Assembly (NCBI GenBank): GCA_034509735.1
Contig: JACGWO010000004.1
Coordinates: forward strand, 10,459,395 to 10,523,394
Source of the DNA: Sesamum alatum
Taxonomy: Eukaryota > Streptophyta > Magnoliopsida > Lamiales > Pedaliaceae
DNA: 64,000 nucleotides
Direction of reading: 5' to 3'
The notes beneath the pieces are model-generated. The model was not told where the DNA came from. It saw nothing but the letters and a program-made list of their open reading frames with translations, and did no database searches. Within the stretch, counting starts at the first letter, position 1; every line of letters begins with the position of its first letter. The position numbers and the translations under genes are program-made. This document shows, piece after piece, positions 35,516 to 46,839 of the stretch.

Positions 35516-37545
35516 ATGATGAGTTTTACCGAACTCCCCCTTTCCTTCTGGGGATACGCTCTTGAGACGGCGGCCAAAGTTTGAACTTGGCGCCATCTAA
35601 AAAAGGTATCCCAGACGCCATATGAGATATGGCATGGCAAGCCTGCCTCCTACAAATACATATGTCAAGAGATTAGTGGGAGATAAACTGGACTCGAGGT
35701 CTAGTTTATGCAGGTTCATCGGCTATCCAAAAGAAACTGCGGGGTATTATTTCTATGATCCCTCCGAGCAAAAGGTTTTTTGTCTCGCGAAACGCAGTGT
35801 TCTTGGAAAAGGATTTTTCCATCGGATTAGTTGACGCGATGAGGTGCTCCTTGAGGAATCAAGTGAGGCACCCCATGAGGTGGCAGTGACATCTGAGCCA
35901 GTACTTCCCACTGATATTGTTCCAGTCCTCCGTAGGTCGGCCAGAGTGTCCCATGCACCTGATAGGTATGGATTCCTGGGCCTGACCGGTCAGTTGGATA
36001 ATGATCCACAGACATACGGAGAAGCGATGTTGGACATCGATTCGGAAAAGTGGCTTGAGGCCATGAAATCCGAGATGGACTCGATGGGTACAAACAAGGT
36101 TTGACCCTAGTAGACCCACCCAAAGGGGTAAAACCCGTAGGATGTAAATGGATCTACAAACGTAAGCTTGAAGTTGACGGGGGAGGTTACAACCTTCAAA
36201 GCCAGGCTTGTGGCGAAAGGTTACACTCAGCGACCCGGGGTCGATTTTTGAGAAAACCTACTCGCCCGTAGCAATGGCCAAGTCCATTCGGATACTGCTT
36301 GGCATAGCAGCATGGTATGACTATGAAATATGGCAGCAGATGGACGTGAAAACAGCCTTCCTCAACGGTTTCGTAGAGGAAGAGATCTATATGGATCAAC
36401 CGGAATGTTTCACAACTGTTGGAGAAGAGCAGAAGGTCTGCCGTCTCCAAAGGTCCATCTATGGCCTCAAACAAGCTTCCCGAAGCTGGAACATACGTTT
36501 TGATGAAGTCATACGGGGATATGATTTTATCAAGAGCGAGTCCAATCCTTGTGTATACAAGAAGATCAGTGGGAGCTCAATTGCGTTTTTGGTGCTTTAC
36601 GTGGATGATTTTGTTCATTGGGAATGATGCTAAGATGTTAGGTACCACTAAAGCTTGGTTGTCAACGCAATTTCCATGAAGGATATGGGCGAGGCATCCT
36701 ACATCCTGCATCAAGATCTACAGGGATAGATCTAGAAGGATGTTAGGAATGACACAGTCCTCGTATATTGAGAAAGTCTTGAAGAGATTCAAGATGGAGA
36801 ACTCAAAACGAGGATTCCTTCCTATGAGGCATGGAATTAAGTTATCCAAGAAGCAGTTTTCCTAAGACTGATGAGGAGCTTAAACGGATGTTGGACATCC
36901 CCTATGCTTCAGCCGTAGGCAGCATACAGTATTGTTGTTCAGTGCACTAGACCTGATGTGGCTTTCGCTCTGAGCGTAACAAGTCGATATCAGTTGTGTG
37001 CAGGGAAGGCACACTGGAGTGCAGTCAAGACTATCCTGAAGTACCTAAAAATGACTAAGGACATGTTCTTGATCTACGGCGGTGGAGAGTTGATACTGGA
37101 AGGCTATAGCGACGCTAGCTTCTAGTCGGATGACGATGATGCCAAGTCTCAGTCTGGTTATGTTTTCAGACTTAATGGTGGCGTGGTCGCTTGGAAGAGT
37201 TCCAAGCAGGCTACCACGGCGGACTCCACCACAGAGTCTGAATACATAGCAGCTTCGGAAGCTGCTAAGGAGGCGGTTTGGATGAAGAGCCACATCCAAA
37301 GAGTTGGGTGTAGTACCTAGCATCGCTGAGCCAGTGGTTATCTTCTGCGATAACAACGGGGCTATAGTGCAAGCAAAGGAACCGAGATCTCATCACCGAT
37401 CCAAGCATATTCTTAGACGCTACCATCTGCTCCGAGAGATGGTTAGTAGGGGTGACGTTCGAATGGACCGAGTTAGCTCCGCAGAAAACATAGCAGATCC
37501 ACTTACTAAGCCCATGTCGCAAGTTGCCCATACTGAGCATCTGGA
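35516..37545 (+). pseudogene. Copia reverse transcriptase-RNase H, multiply broken
   Basis: This continues copia pol after the LINE: MMSF...SFWGYALETA at 35518, then 35622-35834 (YVKRLVGDKLDSR), 35844-36104 (RRSARVSHAPDRYGF, WLEAMKSEMDSM) and 36208-36627, the RT core with SIRILLGIAAWYDYEIWQQMDVKTAFLNG, SIYGLKQASRSWN and YVDD at 36598-36609. RNase H follows in pieces with [19 protein letters not shown] near 37191 and VIFCDNNGA, then SKHI and ADPLTKPMSQ, ending about 37545. Frameshifts occur near 35570, 36100, 36190, 36610, 36680 and 37290. A short deletion removes the end of the coding region, the polypurine tract and the LTR start. Confidence 0.9.
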
Positions 37546-39691
37546 TGAGTATTTGTCACTTCTGGTGTTTACTTTGTTGCGCTCATTTCACATTTGTTAA
37601 AACGGTGTTTAACTTATATTGCAACAAAGCCCACAGACCATAGTTAACAACTCGTGCAGTTGCGCCACGCATTGGATGGTGGTCATGAAACCAACTGATT
37701 AAGAGTTGGGTCTGAAACGTTCCAAGTCGAGGACCTCGAGACAGGGCATCGAGAGTCCTATTTGAGACTTACGTCAAGAGTCGTGTTCATTGGATGAGTG
37801 TCGTGTTCATCGGCGACAGGCGTGGGACGCCTACACGATCTTGATGGGTTGGTCGACTGGGGTCGAGCCGACTGGACTGACTCGCGGGGATCATTATATG
37901 GAAGCCTTAGAGGCTTGGTCGATATGATTGGTTTTCCCCAGTTCCGATAGTACGGGAGTAATCCTCAGACTTGAGGGATTCATGGCAGTCGCGTGCACAT
38001 GACAGCTGTATCTTGGATCTGGCGAGAGGTGATCATTCTATAAGATGATCATCATAAGCCTTGTCCAGTGTAGTCGGAATGTGTAGCGAGGACGGTGGAT
38101 TCCAAGAAGAGGATCCGTCCCCTGTCAGTATGTGACAGAGGTATCTCCTATGCACTCGGAGACACGTTCATGTTGTTTGAAACTGTGGCCACAGTGGTTG
38201 GTCGAACAAGGAATGGTTTCCTGTGTCGACGCAATGAAGCATACGTGGTCTCGAGTATTAAGCATAGATGCCTAGTCAAGGATGGGAACCGACGCCCAAT
38301 TCCATACCCTAGACTAAGGCCGGAAGACGGTAGACGGAAGGATCGTACCCGTACGGAATCGGCGCTTAAATGTTCACATCAATTCACCTAGTCTCTAGTG
38401 CCAAGTACCATTGCTAGACGACCACCCATGGTAACGGCCCCTTGTGGGACACGGGCCCAAGTCTAGCTGAGGGTGAACCTAAAGGGTCACACACAAATCA
38501 CCGAGGAGGTTGAGAGATCGACTTGGAGTCAATCTCAAAGGATAAATAAGTAACTGGACTACTTAAGGGAAAGTCCATTGGATGGATGGGCCGATATTTG
38601 TATCGAGCTTTCATTTAATCGGTAAATTAGATTTTCGATTAAATATGGAAAGTTGAGACATTGAGACGTTGGATCTTTTAATTGGATTAAAAGATCAACG
38701 AGAATAATTTAAGTGGACATTAAATTAGATTTAATGTTGGGTTCGTCGTAATTAGATTACGATAAAACCCGGTCCGTTAAATTTTACCCGAGAGGAGAAA
38801 TAATTTCTATTTTGGAATAGGAAGAAGTTGGACTTCTTCCCTTATTTAAACATGGCCGACATGCTCCCTTGGAGGAAGTAAAATCAGCCATGTTTCATGC
38901 TAGGTGGTATGTTGACTAATCTCTTTTGAAAAGAGACAAATCAACTCCAATCAAGCTCTTCCCTTTTGGTATGATTTGATCATACCATAAATTTTGGTAG
39001 GCTTGATTGAAGAATTGATGGTGATTGATTGGAATGAATCTAGACATCCTTGGATGAACCTAGACACATTCCAATAATCACATTAATTGTGTATATATAT
39101 ATATTAGAATATACAACACCAAGCATAAGTGATTCATTATTCATCTTTTTCTAGGAAAAAGAGAAGACAATTTTCGGATCTTCTCTCCTCTCTCAACTCT
39201 CGGCTTCTCTCCCTCTCTTACATTTGTGTTCTTCACTTGATTTTGAATCAAGAAGAAGAACAAAGTAAGTTTAAGATAGCACTAATTCATAGTGTTCTTC
39301 TCTTAAACTGATTCCTTCTTAAACCTGTTCTTTTCTAGCAAGAAAAACGTGTGTTTCTTCCGGTGTGGTGTGGATCACCTTTGGAGAATCCATACGTTTG
39401 GATTTCGTGAGCATTCCGCGGAGAAGGAACAACGCAAGTAGCCGGGAGCATACGCTAAACAATCGAAGGTAAAAGTCTCCTTACGCTTTGATTGATTTAT
39501 TGTATATATCTATGCCCTATGTGTTTAAATATATGTTTTCCAATATTTACACATTCTACATTCGAACGCCCGGGTTGAGCACCCAAGGGTACACCCCTTG
39601 GGATTCGTTTATTTAAATTTGATTTAAATTTACGCACTTTTCTCGCTTTCTCGCTTCCGCTCGCGCTCCCGGCGGATCCACTTGTCCTTCA
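37546..39691 (+). mobile_element. Copia 3' LTR, lacking its first ~100 bp
   Basis: It matches 5' LTR positions from GAGTATTTGTCACTTCTGG (26822) to the terminal CA at 39690-39691. The first ~100 bp of the LTR and the polypurine tract are missing: RNase H sequence CATCTGGAT joins directly to GAGTATTTG, with ATGAG at the join. Because the LTR is followed by its own PBS and leader, it is also the 5' LTR of a second, truncated element. A 98-codon open frame (38095-38391) corresponds to the LTR frame at 27348. Confidence 0.88.
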
Positions 39692-39693
39692 AG

Positions 39694-39706
39694 TGGTATC
39701 AGAGCC
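39694..39706 (+). promoter_or_regulatory. Second copia primer binding site
   Basis: TGGTATCAGAGCC lies two bases after the second LTR, identical to the site at 28961. It shows that this LTR is followed by internal sequence and not by host DNA. Confidence 0.9.
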
Positions 39707-40634
39707 CGGTTCAATTGTAAGGGGCATAGATCTATGTGCTTGCATGATCTACTTGCTTTTAATGGCTTTATTGGCATGTTAGAATATATAAAATATATGA
39801 ATAATATGATGATTCAATTGTTTGGATTTAATGGACTTTTTGGCATGCTTAATTTTGTTAGATTGGATCTAAAAATTGCATGCGTATTTTCAGAAGAATG
39901 TAACTGTTATTGTGCTGAAACAGTATTGAAAAAAAAAAAAATAGTTTGGACGGGCAGCGCGCCTACGCGCACACTGTGCGCTGTCGGCCGAGGCCAGCGC
40001 GCGGCACAGAGCGGGCGCGTTGCCCTGTGCGCGCGCGGGTGGCCGGCCGGCACAACGGCTGGGCCGTTTTGTGCCGTTTTTCGACGTTTTTCCGAAAAAT
40101 TTGATTTTCTGCATTTTCTGCACAATATTCTGAAAATATGTTAATTTTGCATTTTTGATTTTGGAATAATTGGATTATTCCTTGAATTAAATTTGCTTAA
40201 TTAATTTGGGATTAATACATGCATTGGATGCATTGTTTAAAATGCCCATTAAATTTGAAATTTGAATTTTGCATATTATTTATATGTTTATGCTTTTGTG
40301 ATGTTGGACATCACTTGGGTATTTGGAATATCCATTGGTATTTATGCATGATTATTTGGAATTAATTATGTTATGTGTGTTGATGGAATCAACATGGGAT
40401 GATCACAAAGAGCCCTAGACCTTATGTATGGATGAAGTATGATCATTTATTTTCTGTTGGGGCCTGCGTGCCTCTTGTTTTTGGGACTATCATCTCCCGT
40501 ATTTTCAGCTTCATGATGTTAAGGCTTGTTTTCTTTATTACCAATGTATTACTTTAAAGTGTAATGAGAGTAGATAGGATTGTTGAGGTTTTAATTTTAA
40601 TAAGCAATTGGAGTCGGAGACCCCAAGGAGGAGC
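39707..40634 (+). mobile_element. Truncated copia leader of a second tandem element
   Basis: This is homologous to 28974-29917, including the poly-A run (39929-39941) and GC-rich island (about 39948-40060). Similarity ends at GAGCATC, which also fits the satellite phrase CATCTATCAG, so a few bases of microhomology mark the truncation. No coding sequence of the second element remains here. Confidence 0.84.
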
Positions 40635-42883
40635 ATCTATCAGTCAATGATACGGACTGAAAACACAAGATGTTTCCTACGATTGTGTTGAGTATTAGGC
40701 ATGTATCACGTCGGATTGATTATGAAGGTTCTCCAAGCCCTCGATTTGGCAAAGATAAAAGTGCATTAGTGTCTAAAGTTGTTTAAAAGGAGTTTGTCGT
40801 TGCGCAAAGGGACAAAGCTGAGTCCATGGCTCAAAAGAGTGTTCTAGATGTAGTCCTACTGCATTTTTATGTTGAATAAGATGCAGTCCTAGTCATATAT
40901 TCAAAGAGTGGCTTTAATATTGATTATTAGAGTCAATACGAATATATTTATAGCAAAAAAATGAGTCATCTATCAGTCAATGTTGAGGACTGAAAGTACA
41001 AGGTGTTTCCTACTATTGTGTTGAGTATTATGCATGTATCCGGACATACGATTGATTATCACGGTTCTCCAAGCTCTCGATATGGCAAAGATAAAATTGC
41101 ATTAGTGTCTAAACTTGTTTAAAAGAGTTTTTCGTTGCGCAAAGGTACAAAGCTGAGTCCATGGCTCAAAAGAGTTTTCTAGATGTAGTCCTAGTGCATT
41201 TCTATGTTGAATAAGATGGAGTCCTATTCATATAATCGAAGAGTGACTTTAATATTGATTATTAGAGTCAATACGAATATATTTATATCCAAAAATGAGT
41301 CATCCATCAGTCAATGATAAGGACTGAAAGCACAAAGTGTTTCCTACTATTGTGTTGAGTATTAGGCATGTATCCGGACGTACAATTGATTATGAAGTTT
41401 CTCCAAGCCCTCGATATGCCAAAGATAAAAGTGCATTAGTGTCTAAACTTGTTTTAAAGGAGTTTTTCATTGCGCAAAGGTACAAATATGAGTCCATAGC
41501 TCAAAAGAGTGTTCTAGATGTAGTCCTAGTGCATTTTAATGTTGAATAACTTAGAGTCCTGGTCTTATAATCGAAGAGTGGCTAAAATATTGATTATTAG
41601 AGTCAATACGAATATATTTATAGCAAAACATGAGTTATTTATCAGTCAATGATAAGGACTGAAATATAAGGTGTTTCCTACGATTGTGTTGAGTATTAGA
41701 CATGTATCCAGACGTACGATTGATTATGAAGGTTCTCCAAGCCGTCGATATGGCAAAGATAAAAGTCCATTTGTGTGTAAACTTGTGTAAAGGATTTTGT
41801 CGGTTCGCAAACGTACAAAGATGAGTCCAGGGCTCAAAGGAGAGTTCTAGATGTAGTCCTAGTGCATTTTAATATTGAATGACATGGAGTTCTAGTCTTA
41901 TAATCAAAGAGTGGCTTTAATATTGATTATTAGAGTCGATACGAATATATTTATAGCCAGAAATGAGTCATCTATCAATCAATGATAAAGACTGAAAATA
42001 CAAGGTGTTTCCTACGATTGTGTTGAGTATTAGGCATGTATCCGGACGTAGGATTGATTATGAAGGTTCTCCAAGTCCTCGATATGGCAATGATAAAAGT
42101 GCATTAATGTCTAAACTTGTTTAAAGGAGTTTGTCGTTGCGCAAAGGTACAAAGCTGAGACAATGGCTCAAAAGAGTGTTCTAGATGTAATCCTAGTGAA
42201 TTTTTTTATTGAATAAGATGCAGTCCTAGTCATATAATCAAAGAGTGGCTTTAATATTGATTATTAGAGTCAATACGAATATATTTATAGCAAAAAATGA
42301 GTCATCTATGAGTCAATGATGAGGACTGAAAGCACAAGGTGTTTCCTACTATTGTGTTGAGTATTAGGCATGTATCCGGACATACGATTGATTAAGAAGG
42401 TTTCTCCAAGCCGTCGATATGGCAAAGATATAAGTTCATTAGTGTCTAAACTTGTTTAAAGGAGTTTTTCGTTGCGCAAAGGTACAAAGCTGAGTCCATG
42501 GCTCAAAAGAGTGTTCTAGATGTAGTCCTAGTGCATTTTTATGTTGAGTAAGAAGGAGTCATAGTCATATAATCGAAGAGTGGTTTTAATATTGACTATT
42601 AGAGTCAATGCGAATATATTTATAACCAGAAATGAGTCATCTATCAGTTAATGATAAGGACTAAAAACACAAGGTATTTCCTACGATTTTGTTGAGTATT
42701 AGGCTTGTATCTGGACGTACGATTGATTGCGAAGGTTGACCAAGCCCTCAATATGGCAAATATAAAAGGAATAAGTGTCTAAATTTGTTTAAAGGAGTTT
42801 GTCGTTGTGCAAAGGTACAAAGCTGAGTCCATGGCTCAAAAGAGTGTTTTTAGATGTAGTACTAGTGCATTTTTATTTTGAAT
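40635..42883 (+). repeat. Satellite array S2 (+), about 6.7 monomers
   Basis: It has the same ~335-bp monomer as S1 and the same orientation. It starts at CATCTATCAGTCAATGATA and ends inside a monomer near TTTTATTTTGAATA, where a copia LTR relic begins. One monomer keeps a 70-codon open frame at 41337-41549, but neighbours do not. Confidence 0.95.
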
Positions 42884-43402
42884 ATGCTCAGTTGCTGTGG
42901 CCACAGATTTTAGGGACAAGACACATAGTATAGTGAGACACAACTGTCAACACCTTTTGACAGGGGACAGGTCCTTTCTTGGAAACTACTGTCACGTTGT
43001 ACACCGTGGCTGCACTAGATATGGCTTATGACTACTCAAAATGCATTTTGGAAATCTCTCACCATACCTAAGGTACAGTCTCGATGTACAGGTAAACTCA
43101 GCAATTCCTCAAGTCAAAGGACTTAACCTATACCGTTGGAACCGGGAACTCACGTCATAACTAGCCGACCCTACTCAAGGTCCTCCGTAAGATGGTTCCA
43201 GCGAGTCACCTCAGTCGGCCGCTCCCCAGTAGGCGGACCCACTAACACTGCTTAGACAACTCTCGTCACCCGTCGATGAAACACAACAGCAGATGCTTAG
43301 TGCAAGTCTCAAGGGGAATCTCGGTACCCATTAGCGCCCCCTTCGTCAGTGGACTCTTTTCCCTCCACGCCGGGTTGTTTGGCATCTTCACCATCCTCAT
43401 GT
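42884..43402 (-). mobile_element. Diverged copia LTR relic, reverse orientation
   Basis: The reverse complement resembles the middle of the copia LTR (about 26940-27480): GGACCTGTCCCCTGTCA corresponds to GATCCGTCCCCTGTCAG, and CTGTGGCCACAG, CATAAGCC, CGACTG.GGT and GAGACTTGC recur in the same order. Divergence is much larger than between the two LTRs of the main element, so this is an older or related family member. Both ends are truncated. Confidence 0.72.
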
Positions 43403-44100
43403 GCTTAAAGGTATTACTCATCAGCCTATCCGAAACCCGCTTGCACCCCCGTGATTGGTCATCGCCATGAGCATGTTGAACATGTTGTTGATTCAACAAT
43501 GGCTTATCCGGGGATGGTTCAGCCCCTCGTCCATGATGTTTGTTCTCCCACCGAGAATGCTTCAGCCCCCTTGGCTGATTCGGTCCTCCCACCCCAATCG
43601 GAATTGCTTATTGGCTCGGTTCCTCTTCGTCCATCAAATCAGGCCAACACCAACCTCGACCTCTTTGCTGCCGCATGTGTTAACTCCAAGAAGAACACCT
43701 TGCGCTACATCGCTCCGAATATCCAAAAAGGGGAAGTCGTCGTTCGGCCCTCACTTGCCATGATCAAAGAGGGCTCCAAAGGATGGGAATCAACGGCCGT
43801 TGGCTACCTTCTTGGCCGTAAGCCTCCGTTTCACCACCTAAAAGACTTTGCTCATGAATTTTGGCCCGGAGTTAAGGATGTGATAGCCACCTCGAGCGGG
43901 TTTTTCTTCTTCTCTTTTGAGACATTTTCAGCCATGGAGGATGTTATTGACGGAGGGCCTTGGCTTTTCCATGGCCAACCCATTGTACTTCAACGTTGGG
44001 AACTGGGCTTAGCCCTACGAAAGCAAAAACACACAACAGTTCCTATTTAGATTCGTCTCCACCACCTTCCGGTTGAATTCTGGACATAGGACGTTTTGAG
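43403..44100 (+). pseudogene. LINE L3, ORF1 fragment with DUF4283 core, plus strand
   Basis: An open frame at 43451-44050 (199 codons) carries the LINE ORF1 centre: LLGRKPPFHHLKDFAHEFWPG, GFFFFSFETFSAMEDV and GPWLFHGQPIVLQRWELG. The upstream residues VEHVVDS and GMVQPLVH match the minus-strand copy L2 at 48216-47983. The frame stops at TAG 44048-44050; similarity to ORF1 continues a little to about 44100. It has no LINE 3' tail and no EN/RT. It is truncated on both sides and in the opposite orientation to L1 and L2. Confidence 0.85.
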
Positions 44101-44938
44101 CACCTTTAAATTTAGACACTAATGCACTTTTATCTTTGCCATATCGAGAGCTTGGAGAACCTTCATAATCAATCATACGTCTAGATACATGCCTAATACT
44201 TAACACAATCATAGGAAACACCTTGTGTTATCAGTCCTTATCATTGACTGATAGATGACTCATTTTTTTGCTATAAATATATTTGTATTGACTCTCATAC
44301 TCAATATTAAAGCTACTCTTCAATTATACGACTAGGACGCCATCTTATTCAACATCAAAATGCACTAGGACTACATTTAGAACACTCTTTCGAGCCATGA
44401 ACGCAGCTTTGTACCTTTTCGCAACGACAAACTCCTTTAAACAAGTTTAGACACTAATGCACTTTTATCTTTGGCATATCGAGAGCTTGGAGAACTTTCA
44501 TAATCAATCGTATGTCCGGATGCGTGCCTATATTCTCAGCACAATCGTAGGAAACACTTTGTGTTTTCAGTCCTTATCATTGACTGATAGATGACTCATT
44601 TTTGGCTATAAATATATTCGTATTGACTCTAATAATCAATTTTAAAGCCACTCTTCGATTATATGGCTAGGACTCCATGTTATTCGACATTAAAATGCAC
44701 TAGGACTACATTTAGAACACACTTTTGAGCCATGGACTCATCTTTGCACCTTTGCGCAAAGAAAAACTCCTTTAAACAAATTTAGACACTAATGCACTTT
44801 TATCTTTGCCATACCGATGGCTTGGAGAACCTTCATAATCAATCATACGTCCGGATACATGCCTAATACTCAACCCAATCGTAGGAAACACCTTGTGTTT
44901 TCAGTCCTTATCATTGACTAATAGATGACTCCTTCTGT
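44101..44938 (-). repeat. Satellite array S3 (-), about 2.5 monomers
   Basis: The ~335-bp satellite in reverse orientation: TTTAGACACTAATGCAC, CATATCGAG and ATCATTGACTGATAGATGACTC appear as reverse complements of the S1 landmarks. It is bounded by the LINE fragment L3 on the left and the LINE L2 tail on the right. Confidence 0.93.
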
Positions 44939-45168
44939 TTTTTTAGGTGAATGTAAATTGCATAAATAAAAGGAGAAGGTTACAACGATGACGAAGGCCG
45001 CACGCCTAGTCCTCAACAAAACAAGCCCAACAAAGGGGCAAACAACAACAACAACGTGCCAACCCCAAGAAGACAACCGGCAAGCACGCAAACAAACCAA
45101 AAAACAGCAATAAGAGCAATCAGTCTCGGCAACGAGCCAGACCAAACAAATACAACTTAACAAGTATG

Positions 45169-46810
45169 ATATGGTATTGACCATAGGTGGCCCGATCTTC
45201 ACGACGTAGGCTTGCAATGGATAAAAAGGTCCGTGACCTGAGGAATGCAAATAGCCAACCAACGTTATATGAACGTGAGCTGCTACTTAGAACATTCAAC
45301 CAACCACGAGCATGAGTAAACCAATCCACACAACGACACACTTGGGTCGAGCACGAATTGGGGGCTTTGTGAATTTGAATCACCAACCTAATATACTAGA
45401 TTGACAAAGCAAGGTTTCACTAAAGCTGAAAATAGGATATAAACTCTTCAAAATATGAGAACTCTCTCTCAATATTTCTTAAACTTGGATAAAACTTGGT
45501 TGTTCCCGTTTGCATGCTGATACATGCCTTTTATAGGCCTAAAACACTTCCAAATTGACCACACATATCCCCAAGTGACTCCTCGGTGGATGTACATTCA
45601 ATAATTAGTCAAAATATGACTAAAACCTATGCATTTTTGGTCAAAAACGAGTAAAACTCTTTGACTTCCATGTGAATTCGAAAATTGGTGCTTTGTATGT
45701 GAGAAATGCACTTTGAATGTAATTGAGAAGTCTTCTTTGACCACAAGGCTGCACATGGACGAAAATGGGCTCTTATTATGGGCTTCCTTGGGCTTGGGAA
45801 TTATTGAAATTAAGCACTCATGTTGGGCTTCCAATTGTGACTTGATCCCATTAGCAAATATTAAGTTGGATTGGGCTTGAATTGCTTCTTGCATTCTCTT
45901 CAACCTTCCTCTTGTCATTAGCCCACTTCCAGTGGTTAAGTCTTGGTCCAATTGATCTTGAACTTCTTTAGCTCGTTGGGGGTATCAGAGCCACATGATA
46001 TGGTATTGACCATAGGTGGCCCAATCTTGACGACGTAAGCTTGCAATGATTAAAAGGTCCGTGACCTGAGGAATGCAAATAGCCAACCAATGTTATATGA
46101 ACGTGAGCTGCTACTTAGAACATTCTACCAACCATGAGCACGAGTAAACCAATCCACACAATGACACACTTGGGTCGAGCACGAATTGGGGGCTTTGTGA
46201 ATTTGAATCACCAACCTAATATGCTAGATTGACAAAGCAAGGTTTCACTAAAGCTGAAAATAGGATATAAACTCTTCAAAATATGAGAACTCTCTCTCAA
46301 TATTTCTTAAACTTGGATAAAACTTGGTTGTTCCCGTTTGCATGCTGATACATGCCTTTTATAGGCCTAAAACACTTCCAAATTGACCACACATATCCCC
46401 AAGTGACTCCTTGGTGGATGTACATTCAATAATTAGTCAAAATATGACTAAAACCTATGCATTCTTGGTCAAAAACGAGTAAAACTCTTTGACTTCCATG
46501 TGATTCCGAAAATTGGTGCTTTGTATGTGAGAAATGCACTTTGAATGTAATTGAGAAGTCTTCTTTGACCACAAGGCTGCACATGGACAAAAATGGGCTC
46601 TTATTATGGGCTTCCTTGGGCTTGAATTATTGAAATTAAGCACTCATGTTGGGCCTCCAATTGTGACTTGATCCTATTAGCAAATTAAGTTGGATTGGGC
46701 TTGAATTGCTTCTTGCATTCTCTTCAACCTTCCTCTTGTCATTGGCCCACTTCCAATGGTTAAGTCTTGGTCCAATTGATCTTGAACTTTTTTAGCTCGT
46801 TGGATGCCCT
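45169..46810 (-). repeat. ~830-bp direct duplication from another retroelement inside L2
   Basis: The segment starting TGATATGGTATTGACC occurs at 45168 and again at about 45997, with few differences, up to GCTCGTTGG near 45976 and 46801. On the minus strand each copy opens with a reading frame ...DQLDQDLT.GSG.MTRGR.KRMQEAIQAQ. This resembles the C-terminus of plant Ty3/gypsy Pol proteins, and a TATA-like CCTATAAAAGG (minus strand, near 45532 and 46361) lies further on. Between the copies is GGTATCAGAGCCAC, which looks like a primer binding site but on the opposite strand from these frames. It is either a tandem duplication or the remains of a small LTR element. Confidence 0.65.
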
Positions 46811-46839
46811 CGGTGTTCTCATCAAAGTACAAGGAATTG

